From: Verrucomicrobiota bacterium
Lineage (GTDB): Bacteria; Chlamydiota; Chlamydiia; Chlamydiales; Rhabdochlamydiaceae
DNA: 64,000 bases
Assembly (NCBI GenBank): GCA_018240065.1
Contig: JAFEGH010000006.1
Span: 310,001-374,000, forward strand
Reading direction: 5' to 3'
Shown: positions 55,412 to 63,306 of the stretch, one piece after another
How positions within the stretch are numbered: position 1 is the stretch's first letter
Layout: every line of letters starts with the position of its first letter
Made by a program: the position numbers and the translations under genes
Notes under the pieces: generated by a model
Seen by the model: only the letters and a program-made list of their open reading frames with translations
Told to the model about the DNA's origin: nothing
Databases searched by the model: none

Positions 55412-56395
55412 ATGGCATCAGCATTAACTAGTACAACAACAAGTTCTGTTCCTTTGAATCTTATTAATGAAACGCTTCATGATTACGCATTGTCTTATGT
55501 GTTTGAATATTTATTTACTTCAAAGGATTTTCAGGTCAAGCAAGTTTGCCAAAGATGGAACGCGGTCGTTGAGCAGTTACTCAATTCAAAGACCCTCGGT
55601 CTTCAGAAAGCAATTGGCCAAAAAATTGATTCCGGCAAAATCCTCCTGTCACCGTCGACAATGGCCCAAGCAGTTGGAACACAATATGGGATCAATGCTT
55701 TTAAGGCATTCAATCGCTGCGTTTTGTCAGCATTCGGGTTGCCTTTAACTAAAGAGAAGGCCGTATTGGCGCTCCCAGAAATTAAGGCGCTGGAAAATAA
55801 TTATGCCGATTCTCTAGGAATTTTATTCGAAACGATCAGCAGAGAGCTGGATTTTGGAACAGATTCCATTCCTGCCACTGCCGAGGAAATCAGCCTATGG
55901 ATGCGAGATCCGAAAAATGCGCAGCAATTGTCGGCTATCGAATCCTTGACGATCACGGATAGGAACATGACGGTTCTTCCTCCTGAGATCGCGTGTCTTA
56001 GCAATCTTAAGATGCTGAACCTGTCCAATACTTCGATCCAATCTCTGTGTCCTCAATTCACAAGCCTTTCGTCCCTGGAAATCCTGGATGTCAGCTTTGC
56101 GCCTCTTAAAGAGTTGCCTGAGAACTTTGATCTTCTGATCAAGCTCCGCATTCTTAATATTCTAGGAACGCAATTGAAGTCCGTTCCGGAGTCCGTTCAT
56201 CAGTTAAGATCCAATGGAAAACTAAAAACGGTAATTTCCAAATTTGAGGAGGTTTCCTCAGAAAGAGGAGCCCTTTCACGGATAAGGGTCGATAATTTGA
56301 ATTTCGCGGACTCGACAAGAGCTAACAGACATTCAGTAATGGCGCAACAAAGCAAGAAATCCACAAGCATGGGTCCCATTGTTCAACACGACTGA
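55412..56395 (+). CDS. F-box and leucine-rich-repeat protein (candidate effector)
   Basis: A 327-residue protein with a eukaryotic layout. Residues ~15-57 fit an F-box (ETLHDYALSYVFEYLFTSKD then VKQVCQRWNAVVEQLL; the VCxxW core is intact). Residues ~170-265 are about four leucine-rich repeats (LKMLNLSNTSIQSL, LEILDVSFAPLKELPENF, LRILNILGTQLKSVPESV). In eukaryotes such proteins bring targets to SCF ubiquitin ligases through SKP1. In an intracellular bacterium with no ubiquitin system it should act in the host. The N-terminus (MASALTSTTTSS) is like a type III signal. AAGGAG lies 7 nt before the ATG; own promoter and terminator. Confidence 0.78.
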   Translation: MASALTSTTTSSVPLNLINETLHDYALSYVFEYLFTSKDFQVKQVCQRWNAVVEQLLNSKTLGLQKAIGQKIDSGKILLSPSTMAQAVGTQYGINAFKAFNRCVLSAFGLPLTKEKAVLALPEIKALENNYADSLGILFETISRELDFGTDSIPATAEEISLWMRDPKNAQQLSAIESLTITDRNMTVLPPEIACLSNLKMLNLSNTSIQSLCPQFTSLSSLEILDVSFAPLKELPENFDLLIKLRILNILGTQLKSVPESVHQLRSNGKLKTVISKFEEVSSERGALSRIRVDNLNFADSTRANRHSVMAQQSKKSTSMGPIVQHD

Positions 56396-56457
56396 TCAGA
56401 TTTAAGTCGCGAATTCATACCCAAACAAATTCAAAGCTTGGGTATAAGTTAAAGGGA

Positions 56458-56487
56458 CCTCTTCAGCTGAGTTGAAGAGGTTCTTTT
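56458..56487 (+). terminator. Terminator between convergent genes
   Basis: CCTCTTCA pairs with TGAAGAGG across GCTGAGT, followed by TTCTTTTTG. It ends the F-box gene transcript and may also serve the convergent transporter gene. Confidence 0.75.
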
Positions 56488-56492
56488 TGTCT

Positions 56493-57788
56493 TTACTCGT
56501 TCACGATTTCTTTTGCCAAAACCCCTTTTTCACCTTCTGATTTAGCTACCAGGATCGCACAGCAGCTGTCGCTGAATACGTTGACCGTGGTGCGGCACAT
56601 ATCGAGTACTCTATCTACTGCGATGAAGAGGCCGATCCCCTCGATGGGCAGGCCAATTGCCTTGAGAATGGCGATGATTGCCACAAGGGACGCAGAGGGG
56701 ACGCCTGCTACCCCGATCGAGGTGATCAGCGCCAGCAGCACAACGATAAACTGGGTCGTCAAAGTGAGCTCTATCCCATAGGCCTGCGCAACGAACAAAG
56801 CGGCGACGCACTCATAGAGAGCAGAGCCTGACATGTTGATCGATGTTCCAAGCGGGATGACAAGGCTGCAGATCCGGTTGGAGACGCCGGCCCTTTTTTC
56901 GACGCAATCAATGGTAATTGGCAGGGTAGCTGAAGAGGAGCTCGTCGAGAAGGCAGTGATCAAGGCAGGCCCCATCGCTTTGAAATGGCGGCCTGGGCGC
57001 ACTTTTGCAATGATTTTGAGCAGAAGGGGAAGGACGACGAACATAAAGACGGCAAGCCCCATCAGGACGGCAAGCGTGAACAGTCCCAGAGAGTGGAGCG
57101 ATCTGAATCCCGCTTCCGCAAAGACTTTTGCAACCAGGAAGAAGACCCCGAGCGGCAGGAACTTCATAATGATATGGGTGAACTGGATCATCGCCTGGAA
57201 GATACCTTGCCAGAATCCCAACAGGATCGTGGATGTGTGGGACTCGATTTTAGAAATGCAATATCCAAAGATCAGGCTGAAGAAAATCAGGCCCAGCATC
57301 TGGCCTCTACCGAAGGTGTCGATAATGTTCGAGGGGACGATTTGAAGCAGGATATCGGTAAATCGCGTTGCCTCTTGTGTAGCGAGGTGCTTTTGAACGG
57401 CCTGGAGGTCGACGGATGCTGAAATCGACTCGGGATTGATCATCGAGCCTGGATTCAAAAGGTTCACAAAAATCAGTCCAGTGAGGATCGCAAGCAGGCT
57501 GGTGCCCAGATAAAACCCGAAGGTCTTGCCTCCCAGGCGTCCGAAAGCGCTTTCATTGCCGATGCGCGCAATGCCCGTGATGATTGAGGAAGAGACAAGG
57601 GGAACGACGACAAGCGTCAGGGCATTAATAAAGATCTTTCCACAGAGACTGTACACAGGATAGGTAAAATCAAAAAGATCGATGCCGAAGAGAGTAGAGC
57701 CTTGCTGGGTATAGGACCCGACGATCATCCCTATAATAATTGCGATAAAAACCTTCCAAGGACTCTGTTTCTTCTTATGTGTCGACAT
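56493..57788 (-). CDS. Sodium/proton:dicarboxylate (glutamate) symporter
   Basis: A 431-residue inner-membrane transporter of the DAACS family (GltP/DctA). The serine-rich re-entrant loop TAFSTSSSSATLPITIDCVE, the NMSGSALYECVAA motif and the late helix with DRVLDMCRTTVNVFSD are all present. Probably takes up glutamate, aspartate or C4-dicarboxylates from the host. GGAG lies 8 nt before the ATG. Single gene on the minus strand. Confidence 0.92.
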   Translation of the reverse strand: MSTHKKKQSPWKVFIAIIIGMIVGSYTQQGSTLFGIDLFDFTYPVYSLCGKIFINALTLVVVPLVSSSIITGIARIGNESAFGRLGGKTFGFYLGTSLLAILTGLIFVNLLNPGSMINPESISASVDLQAVQKHLATQEATRFTDILLQIVPSNIIDTFGRGQMLGLIFFSLIFGYCISKIESHTSTILLGFWQGIFQAMIQFTHIIMKFLPLGVFFLVAKVFAEAGFRSLHSLGLFTLAVLMGLAVFMFVVLPLLLKIIAKVRPGRHFKAMGPALITAFSTSSSSATLPITIDCVEKRAGVSNRICSLVIPLGTSINMSGSALYECVAALFVAQAYGIELTLTTQFIVVLLALITSIGVAGVPSASLVAIIAILKAIGLPIEGIGLFIAVDRVLDMCRTTVNVFSDSCCAILVAKSEGEKGVLAKEIVNE

Positions 57789-57856
57789 CTTCTGATCTCC
57801 AAATAATTAACTTGCCAAGTCTAGCTGATTTTTTGTTTTTATGCTATTATTGAATC

Positions 57857-58010
57857 TCGCCGCTTATGTCGCAGTCGAACATTAAGTATTAAAGTTGTTT
57901 GGGTGCGTCCTTCTTACGCAGTGGCCCCAGCTCTTAAGGCATAGGATTAGTGTGGTTGGCGAGGGCCAAACCCTCTTTGAAATACCCGGCAGTAAATGAC
58001 GGGTTTTTTT
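57857..58010 (+). ncRNA. Candidate structured small RNA (rod-like)
   Basis: No gene fits this gap. A TGCTATTAT extended -10 box (57842-57850) predicts a start near 57857, just where a closing stem begins: CTCGCC (57856-57861) with GGCGAG (57958-57963). Inside, ACATTA (57879-57884) pairs with TAGTGT (57948-57953) and TGCGT/ACGCA closes an apical hairpin (57904-57920). GAGGG-CCAAA-CCCTC-TTT follows, then a strong terminator. A rod with internal bubble and terminator resembles 6S RNA, but no conserved 6S sequence was verified. No SRP RNA motif seen. Confidence 0.4.
57984..58010 (+). terminator. Strong plus-strand terminator with no upstream gene
   Basis: ACCCG pairs with CGGGT and is followed by a T-run of seven. 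No plus-strand gene ends nearby (the closest stop is at 56395, which has its own terminator). On the minus strand the T-run is absent, so it does not suit the gene at 58040. Confidence 0.7.
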
Positions 58011-58039
58011 GTTAGAGGACGGTTGCTTTAGAAACTTTT

Positions 58040-59059
58040 TTAAAAGTTTCTGCTTTCAAGATGATCCGTTCGGATGATTTTTGCCATCTCTTCCTGAAAG
58101 CCGGTCAATCCCAAGCCTCCGCCGGAGTGGATGAAGAGGATATTCCCTTTCAACTGCTGCTCTGCGATCATATTTTTTCCTTCATAGAAGAGCTTGGCGG
58201 TAAAGACAGGGTCTGTCAAGAATCCCTCTCTGCGTGCAATTTCTCTGATCGTCCTGAAAACGGTCGCATTGACGCTTCCGAAAGCAGGAGCTGTAGTCGG
58301 AATATAGAGCCTGAAGCGGGCAGGGGAGGGGAGTGTCTCTCCTATCAGCTTTTCAAAATCCTTTTTTCTTTCCGCAAGAGTATGGCGAAACTCTTCCTCG
58401 CTTCCTGCCGTCAGGAGAATGTGGAGAAAGGTCGGCCTTTCAAGGTACTCGAATGCCAGTGCCAGGGCGCAGGAGGTCAACCCTGTCCCCGAATCGATCA
58501 GAAGATGATCGAACCTGAGGCCACTCTCATCTTCATTCCTGAGAATGTCGAGGCCCAGGGACATTGCGCCAGGGAGCGCTTCGGCGCAGTTGGCGCCTTT
58601 GGGAACAACTAACGTCTTTATATTTGCCTTGGCCCTCTCTTGTGCAAATTCAAGCGCGATCTGATCGATCTCATTCCACTTTTTGCGGGAGATCCAATGG
58701 ATGTTGTGGGGTTCGGCAACAAGGGAAGAATAGAGGAGGTTGCCTTGCATTTTGCAATGGGGGTCGCCGAGCAGCATCAGGATGGGCTCGACGCCGTTTT
58801 CTCTAAGCAGCTGGGAAAGGGAGAGGACGTGATTGGAATAGGCGCTGCCGACAATGACAGCCTCGTCGGGCTCATGCTTTAGTAGCGAGGGAAGGAAGGA
58901 GAGGTATTTTCTGACTTTCGTGCCGCTGATGCCAAAACCTAGTTCATCCTCTCTTTTAACGAAGCATTTTCCGCTTGGCACGGGAAATGAGCGCAGCGGA
59001 TGGATGCGGGAATGCAATCCCGCCTTGGGGATGATTTGAGAAAGAAGCGTTTTTTTCAT
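58040..59059 (-). CDS. PLP-dependent D-cysteine desulfhydrase / ACC deaminase family
   Basis: A 339-residue fold-type II PLP enzyme. CFVKREDELGFGISGTKVRKY gives the Schiff-base Lys, GSAYSNHVLSLSQ the cofactor ring contact, LLIDSGTGLTSCALAL the phosphate loop and FIHSGGGLGLTG the end of the barrel. The family includes D-cysteine desulfhydrase, D-serine-like and ACC deaminases; the true substrate cannot be told. It follows the protease gene by 9 nt on the same strand. Confidence 0.85.
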   Translation of the reverse strand: MKKTLLSQIIPKAGLHSRIHPLRSFPVPSGKCFVKREDELGFGISGTKVRKYLSFLPSLLKHEPDEAVIVGSAYSNHVLSLSQLLRENGVEPILMLLGDPHCKMQGNLLYSSLVAEPHNIHWISRKKWNEIDQIALEFAQERAKANIKTLVVPKGANCAEALPGAMSLGLDILRNEDESGLRFDHLLIDSGTGLTSCALALAFEYLERPTFLHILLTAGSEEEFRHTLAERKKDFEKLIGETLPSPARFRLYIPTTAPAFGSVNATVFRTIREIARREGFLTDPVFTAKLFYEGKNMIAEQQLKGNILFIHSGGGLGLTGFQEEMAKIIRTDHLESRNF

Positions 59060-59068
59060 GAATGACGA

Positions 59069-59968
59069 TTAACGAGGGGAGTAGCGGTCGAGTAGGATTT
59101 CCTTCGTATGATCGTGCGTTTCAAAATACCTTTCCATCGCTTTTTTGAATAGATCGGGAGAGGTCACTTTCACAACGCCCTTGTTCGGATCAAAGAGATA
59201 CTGTCTGTCCAGATCGAGCTTGATATAGACGAGTTGATGGGTAGTTGTGTAGAGTCCATAGACGCCGGGAGGACGGACCTGGATTTCCTTGATAATCCTT
59301 TCTTCCGTCTTGCCTGTCGTCGAGATCTTGGCCAAATCAGTCTGAACGTTCAACCCCAAAAGATCCAGCATGGGAGGGAAATCCAGGGAATGCAGAAAGG
59401 CCGCCTGGCGGGAGGCTCCCTGCTCGAACTGTTTTCCGATCGCGGCCATATGATGGTCTGAATCGGTGATTCTTCCCCGGGTCTTGAAATAGAGGTGGAT
59501 AAACCAATGGCACATCCCGCGGCAGATGCCGTCCTGATGGAAAAAGCGCAAGGACCCGGCCGTCGGGTGGGTGGCTAGCGTCGTTCTGGCCGGCGGCTGC
59601 AGGAAGTAATCCGCTGTGTCGATCCTGTGTGTATTGATCGATTCCGATAATAGGTTCTCACGGAAAACTTTTGCTGTCTTAATCGCTGTCGCATTGGCCA
59701 TCGCGTGCCGCGACTCGACCCAAACTCTTTTTGACAGATCATACATACAAACGGCATGCAGGATATAGCTCCCGATAGTCAGAAAGAAGTTAGTGGCCAG
59801 ATAATATAATTCATCCGTATCGAGCCATGAGTCATCGTTCCATGTACGTCCCAGTGAGGAGGCCTGCGGGGTGCGGACAATGTCGAGGGCTTCGCTGTCT
59901 CCTGATAGGAAGCGATGGAGGGAAGTCGGATTTAAGAAACTATCAGCTTGAAATGTAGTTGCAGTCAT
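59069..59968 (-). CDS. Candidate cysteine protease effector (YopT/C58-like)
   Basis: A 299-residue protein without a signal peptide. The spacing of key residues fits the C58 (YopT) peptidase group: DGICRGMCHWFIH with a Cys near 149, THQLVYIKLD with a His near 244, and YLFDPNKGVV with an Asp near 260. YopT has Cys 139, His 258, Asp 274 in 322 aa. Members cleave host proteins such as Rho GTPases. The call is by motif and rests on the Cys-His-Asp order and local context. The ATG at 59968 is preceded by TATAAT (59995-60000, minus). Overlaps nothing; the DCD-like gene follows. Confidence 0.65.
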   Translation of the reverse strand: MTATTFQADSFLNPTSLHRFLSGDSEALDIVRTPQASSLGRTWNDDSWLDTDELYYLATNFFLTIGSYILHAVCMYDLSKRVWVESRHAMANATAIKTAKVFRENLLSESINTHRIDTADYFLQPPARTTLATHPTAGSLRFFHQDGICRGMCHWFIHLYFKTRGRITDSDHHMAAIGKQFEQGASRQAAFLHSLDFPPMLDLLGLNVQTDLAKISTTGKTEERIIKEIQVRPPGVYGLYTTTHQLVYIKLDLDRQYLFDPNKGVVKVTSPDLFKKAMERYFETHDHTKEILLDRYSPR

Positions 59969-59994
59969 ATATATCGTTAAAAAAATTTGCAAAA

Positions 59995-60000
59995 TTATAA
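59995..60000 (-). promoter_or_regulatory. -10 box of the C58-like protease gene
   Basis: A TATAAT hexamer on the minus strand, 26 nt before the ATG. No -35 box is clear. It is one of several perfect TATAAT boxes upstream of candidate effectors. Confidence 0.4.
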
Positions 60001-60039
60001 CGAAACTGACATTTAAATGAAATATAGACGGTGATCAAA

Positions 60040-60315
60040 ATGCATGAAGGAAAAGATTTACAAGGGTATTCGTGGGTTCAAGATACCCATTTTGAAAATT
60101 ATTATTATTTAAAAGATTTTGAGCATCTCGTCGTCATGAAGGTTGTAAATTTCAGCGAAGCGCTGCCCATCGAACATTGGGAAGCGGTCGTCTTTGAGGA
60201 TGAACGCTGCCAGAAAGTGATTGGCCGGCAGGAGTTTCCAACGATGCGGGAAGCGCAGGCCAATCTGGAGCAGTTCATGGAAGTTTTAATTAAAAACAGA
60301 AAGGCCGTTGAGTAG
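60040..60315 (+). CDS. Uncharacterised 91-residue protein
   Basis: No family recognised. Acidic, with many aromatics (YSWVQDTHFENYYYL, PIEHWEAVVFEDE) and a helical end. No signal peptide. Start is uncertain: ATG at 60040 or an in-frame GTG at 60031, neither with a good ribosome site. Divergent from the protease gene, with a gap of 71 nt. Confidence 0.6.
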   Translation: MHEGKDLQGYSWVQDTHFENYYYLKDFEHLVVMKVVNFSEALPIEHWEAVVFEDERCQKVIGRQEFPTMREAQANLEQFMEVLIKNRKAVE

Positions 60316-60428
60316 ATTTTATTTGCTTTCGATTTAATTCTTTCATTTAACATTTAAATAATTTCAAAAGTTTAAACTAAAGCTAATTATCTGTATGCTT
60401 GCTCCATTATTTAACAATGGAGTTTGCG

Positions 60429-61121
60429 ATGAAGAAGATATTTTCCAAGCACTTGCCGGCCACTCTTACTGTTTTGGCAGGGATCTTCCTGCTCACAACA
60501 GGGTTTGACCGCTATACCCACCATCCGTTGAAGGCTGTCACTACTGAGCTGCTTCCAAGTTTTTCACTCAACGACAGCCGCATCCTGGTCGTTGCCAAAG
60601 TGATGACACCTGAGGAAAGTAAGCGCAGTTTTGGACACGACCTGCTCAGCCGGGGCGTTAAACCTCTGCAGCTTACCGTTCAGAATAATACATCCAACGA
60701 ATATTCGATGTGCCCCAGCTCGGTCGACCTTCCCCGTATAGAGGCCAGCAAGATCGCCTTTAAGGTGACCAAGTCTGCGATTCCCCGTTCGATCGGGTAT
60801 AAGATTGCCAGTTTCTTCTTCTGGCCATTCATGATCCCCAGCACAATCGATGGGATCCGGGTCATGGCCCATCACCAAAAGCTTAAAAAAGACATTATTG
60901 CCAAGTCGATGAAGGACGAGATTGTGGCCCCCTATTCGACCTTTAACAGGGTACTCTTCGTTTCCGATAAGCAATTCCAGGAAACCTTTAAGGTGACGCT
61001 AATCGACCTCGACACCCTAAAGCCGACAGAAATGCTGACAACAGTCGTAGGGGCTGAAAAGCCCGCGGAGACAGAAGTCGACGGCGCTGAGGCCCCAGTC
61101 GTTCCTGCCCCAGCACAATAA
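60429..61121 (+). CDS. Uncharacterised membrane-associated protein
   Basis: A 230-residue protein with an N-terminal hydrophobic segment (LPATLTVLAGIFLLTTGF) and a second one near residues 125-145 (SIGYKIASFFFWPFMIPSTIDG). It ends in a Pro/Ala/Glu-rich tail (AEAPVVPAPAQ). I do not recognise a family. The ATG at 60429 has TGGAG about 8 nt upstream; an earlier in-frame ATG is less likely. Confidence 0.6.
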   Translation: MKKIFSKHLPATLTVLAGIFLLTTGFDRYTHHPLKAVTTELLPSFSLNDSRILVVAKVMTPEESKRSFGHDLLSRGVKPLQLTVQNNTSNEYSMCPSSVDLPRIEASKIAFKVTKSAIPRSIGYKIASFFFWPFMIPSTIDGIRVMAHHQKLKKDIIAKSMKDEIVAPYSTFNRVLFVSDKQFQETFKVTLIDLDTLKPTEMLTTVVGAEKPAETEVDGAEAPVVPAPAQ

Positions 61122-61134
61122 TAGAGTCCCCTCA

Positions 61135-61159
61135 AGGCGCTTAGAACTTTTAAGCGCCT
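61135..61159 (+). terminator. Hairpin after the membrane-associated gene
   Basis: AGGCGCTTA pairs with TAAGCGCCT around GAACTTT, followed by AAATTTCT. The T-run is weak, but the stem is strong and lies 13 nt after the stop codon. Confidence 0.55.
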
Positions 61160-61255
61160 AAATTTCTAGCACTTGCCTCTACATTCATCATAAATATAAC
61201 AAATTTAGACTCTTACAAAAAACCTCTGAACAGGCGTTAACAAGTGAATATTAGT

Positions 61256-61272
61256 TATAATTTTGGTATAAT
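61256..61272 (+). promoter_or_regulatory. Two -10 boxes upstream of the phosphatase gene
   Basis: TATAAT at 61256-61261 and again at 61267-61272, 28-44 nt before the ATG at 61300, in a very AT-rich stretch. No -35 box is certain. Confidence 0.4.
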
Positions 61273-61299
61273 TCTTTTAATTTCACAAAGAATGAGTAC

Positions 61300-62487
61300 A
61301 TGGCAATCTTAATTCATCAAGACCTCAGGGAAATCCCGGTTTCTCCTCTAACAGAAGCCGCTACTGATCATAAGCAGACGGATCCATCTTTATCCCTTGC
61401 GCCCCTTTGGGAGATGGACGATGAAACGTATAAAAAGGAATTTCCCTCTCTGAATCTGCCTCTCGGGGTTTCTATCAATTCAGCTCTTGCCACTGTGGGC
61501 TCATCAAAAGATAGTTTTGGGATCAATACTGCGTTCAAGGTCTCAACCCTATGGCCGGCTCAGGTCAAGAAACTCCTCCGTATCGCGGCCCTCTTTTTGA
61601 GCTCTCATCCGACCGATCCCAGGCTGGCAGAAAAGGCTGCCTTCGAAATATTGTCCGCTTCTCCCAAAGTATGGGACGTCAGCGAGGAAGAGATTATTAT
61701 TATCAGACATTTGCTGTTGAACAGGGGATTGTACGCACAGTATTTTCAACAAGAAGGGGGGATCAGTTTTACTCAACTTAAAGAGGCTTTGACGGACTCC
61801 TTCACAGCCTTTAGGCAGGAGAATAAATCTCCGAAAATGGATGAATGGGATTTTCGCAAATTGCTTTTCTCTCTGTTTTTAGCCGAGGCCGGAGCCAAAC
61901 CTTACTTCAATCGGGAAAAAGCCCATTTTTTTAAACCTGTCCATCAAGATTTTGCAACAATGGATTTTGAGAAGATGGGGGAGATCTACAGGATAAAAGA
62001 TGCGCTCTCTAAAGAAGCCAGGTATCTGCCTAATTTTTCTGTGATCGGTCCAGCACTATATCGCTGCGGCCAGCCCTACGAAGAGGGGTTGGAATTGCTC
62101 GAACGCCTCGATATTCAGGCGATCATATCCTTCCGATCTGAAAATCCATTGAATGAGACTGCACAAGAAATGGGCTTTAAAGTGTTTTCAATTCCACTCG
62201 ACGCAGGAAATCCGGATAGCTTTACTGACGATGTCATCCTAAAATTCATTCAAACGGCTCTTGAACCGGAGAATCTTCCCGCCGTGATCTACTGCACCCA
62301 TGGCGCAGACAGGACGGGCTTTATGAGCGCTGCCTATCGGTACATCGTTGAAGAGATCAGCCTCGATGAAGCAATCCAAGAACTAAAACGGTTCCAGAGC
62401 CCGGAATCTGAGTTTCTCCATCCACCCTTGATCGAACGGCTTAAGAGCCTTGATGTCCAAAAGCTCAAGACCTCCCTTAAGAGATAG
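61300..62487 (+). CDS. Tyrosine/dual-specificity phosphatase-like protein (candidate effector)
   Basis: A 395-residue protein. The C-terminal half (~residues 245-395) is a protein tyrosine phosphatase-like domain: VIGPALYRCGQPYEEG, IISFRSENP, and the CX5R loop IYCTHGADRTGF with Cys 332 and Arg 338. The HGADRTG form resembles DSP and inositol-phosphate phosphatases. Residues 1-240 are not recognised. No signal peptide. In an intracellular bacterium this might act on host phosphotyrosine or phosphoinositides; unproven. Confidence 0.78.
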   Translation: MAILIHQDLREIPVSPLTEAATDHKQTDPSLSLAPLWEMDDETYKKEFPSLNLPLGVSINSALATVGSSKDSFGINTAFKVSTLWPAQVKKLLRIAALFLSSHPTDPRLAEKAAFEILSASPKVWDVSEEEIIIIRHLLLNRGLYAQYFQQEGGISFTQLKEALTDSFTAFRQENKSPKMDEWDFRKLLFSLFLAEAGAKPYFNREKAHFFKPVHQDFATMDFEKMGEIYRIKDALSKEARYLPNFSVIGPALYRCGQPYEEGLELLERLDIQAIISFRSENPLNETAQEMGFKVFSIPLDAGNPDSFTDDVILKFIQTALEPENLPAVIYCTHGADRTGFMSAAYRYIVEEISLDEAIQELKRFQSPESEFLHPPLIERLKSLDVQKLKTSLKR

Positions 62488-62553
62488 AGGAGATGGATTT
62501 TTTCCGGATATTCTGGTATCCTGGCTCCTATAAAAAATAGGAAAACGTTTTCG

Positions 62554-63195
62554 ATGGCCTTTCCCAGCCCTTCCATTGGTTCCTTACAGATCCCTCGTTC
62601 TCACTCCCCATTGAAAGGAGAAGAGCTGGATAGCGATGACGAGACAGCTGAAGTGGAATTGACATCGACAAATCTAAAAAAAATATTATCTCAGTGGAAG
62701 TCAGATCCGCTCTCCGTGAATGTTCAAGCATTTGTCCAGACAAGAAACCCTTACTATCCCTCTCAAAAGCTCCGCCAGCCCCTGAAGTTATCTGTATCAG
62801 AGTCTTATGTAGAAGATGGCAGTCAAAGTTTGTATCTTCGTTTTTACCCTCCCGATGAGAATACCGTCTATTTTGCTTACAACCAGAATAAACGTTATTC
62901 AACCATTAAAATTCTGCTATTTAGAGACAAAGGAAACCGCCAGGTACTAGTGCTTGAGAAGCTCTTTATCCCTACTCCTCTCGATCAAAATAGCAAATTC
63001 TCATCGCTCAATGGGCGCATGAAACCAGAAGTGGCGCCTTTAAAAGAGGGGGAAATTGTCCCTCTTATCAGATCCGCCTTCAAGGAACTTTCCATTCCAC
63101 TAACCTTTGAGCCGGCCCTTGTTTTACAAGCCGACCAGGTTGGAATCGAAAATGTCCATATTATAAGGTCCCTTACTTACCGAATATCAATATAA
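62554..63195 (+). CDS. Uncharacterised 213-residue protein
   Basis: No family recognised. A Ser/Pro-rich N-terminus and an acidic stretch (EELDSDDETAEVE) precede a beta-rich body (SLYLRFYPPDENTVYFAYNQ). No signal peptide. AGGAAA lies 9 nt before the ATG, 66 nt after the phosphatase gene, so the two may be cotranscribed. Confidence 0.65.
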   Translation: MAFPSPSIGSLQIPRSHSPLKGEELDSDDETAEVELTSTNLKKILSQWKSDPLSVNVQAFVQTRNPYYPSQKLRQPLKLSVSESYVEDGSQSLYLRFYPPDENTVYFAYNQNKRYSTIKILLFRDKGNRQVLVLEKLFIPTPLDQNSKFSSLNGRMKPEVAPLKEGEIVPLIRSAFKELSIPLTFEPALVLQADQVGIENVHIIRSLTYRISI

Positions 63196-63269
63196 GATAC
63201 TGGACATAAGTAGCATAGGTGTTTAGCGCCTGTTATGTATTTTTATTGTTTTTTAATAATATTATTTTG

Positions 63270-63275
63270 TATAAT
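63270..63275 (+). promoter_or_regulatory. -10 box of the GNAT-like gene
   Basis: A TATAAT hexamer 31 nt before the ATG, in AT-rich DNA, without a clear -35 box. Confidence 0.4.
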
Positions 63276-63306
63276 TTTATTTAAATTAAATTAACAAGAG
63301 ATAAAA

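Noticed and set aside
57841..57885. 14-codon ORF at the start of the small-RNA region
   Set aside because: Its ATG overlaps the predicted -10 box, so it would not be transcribed in full.
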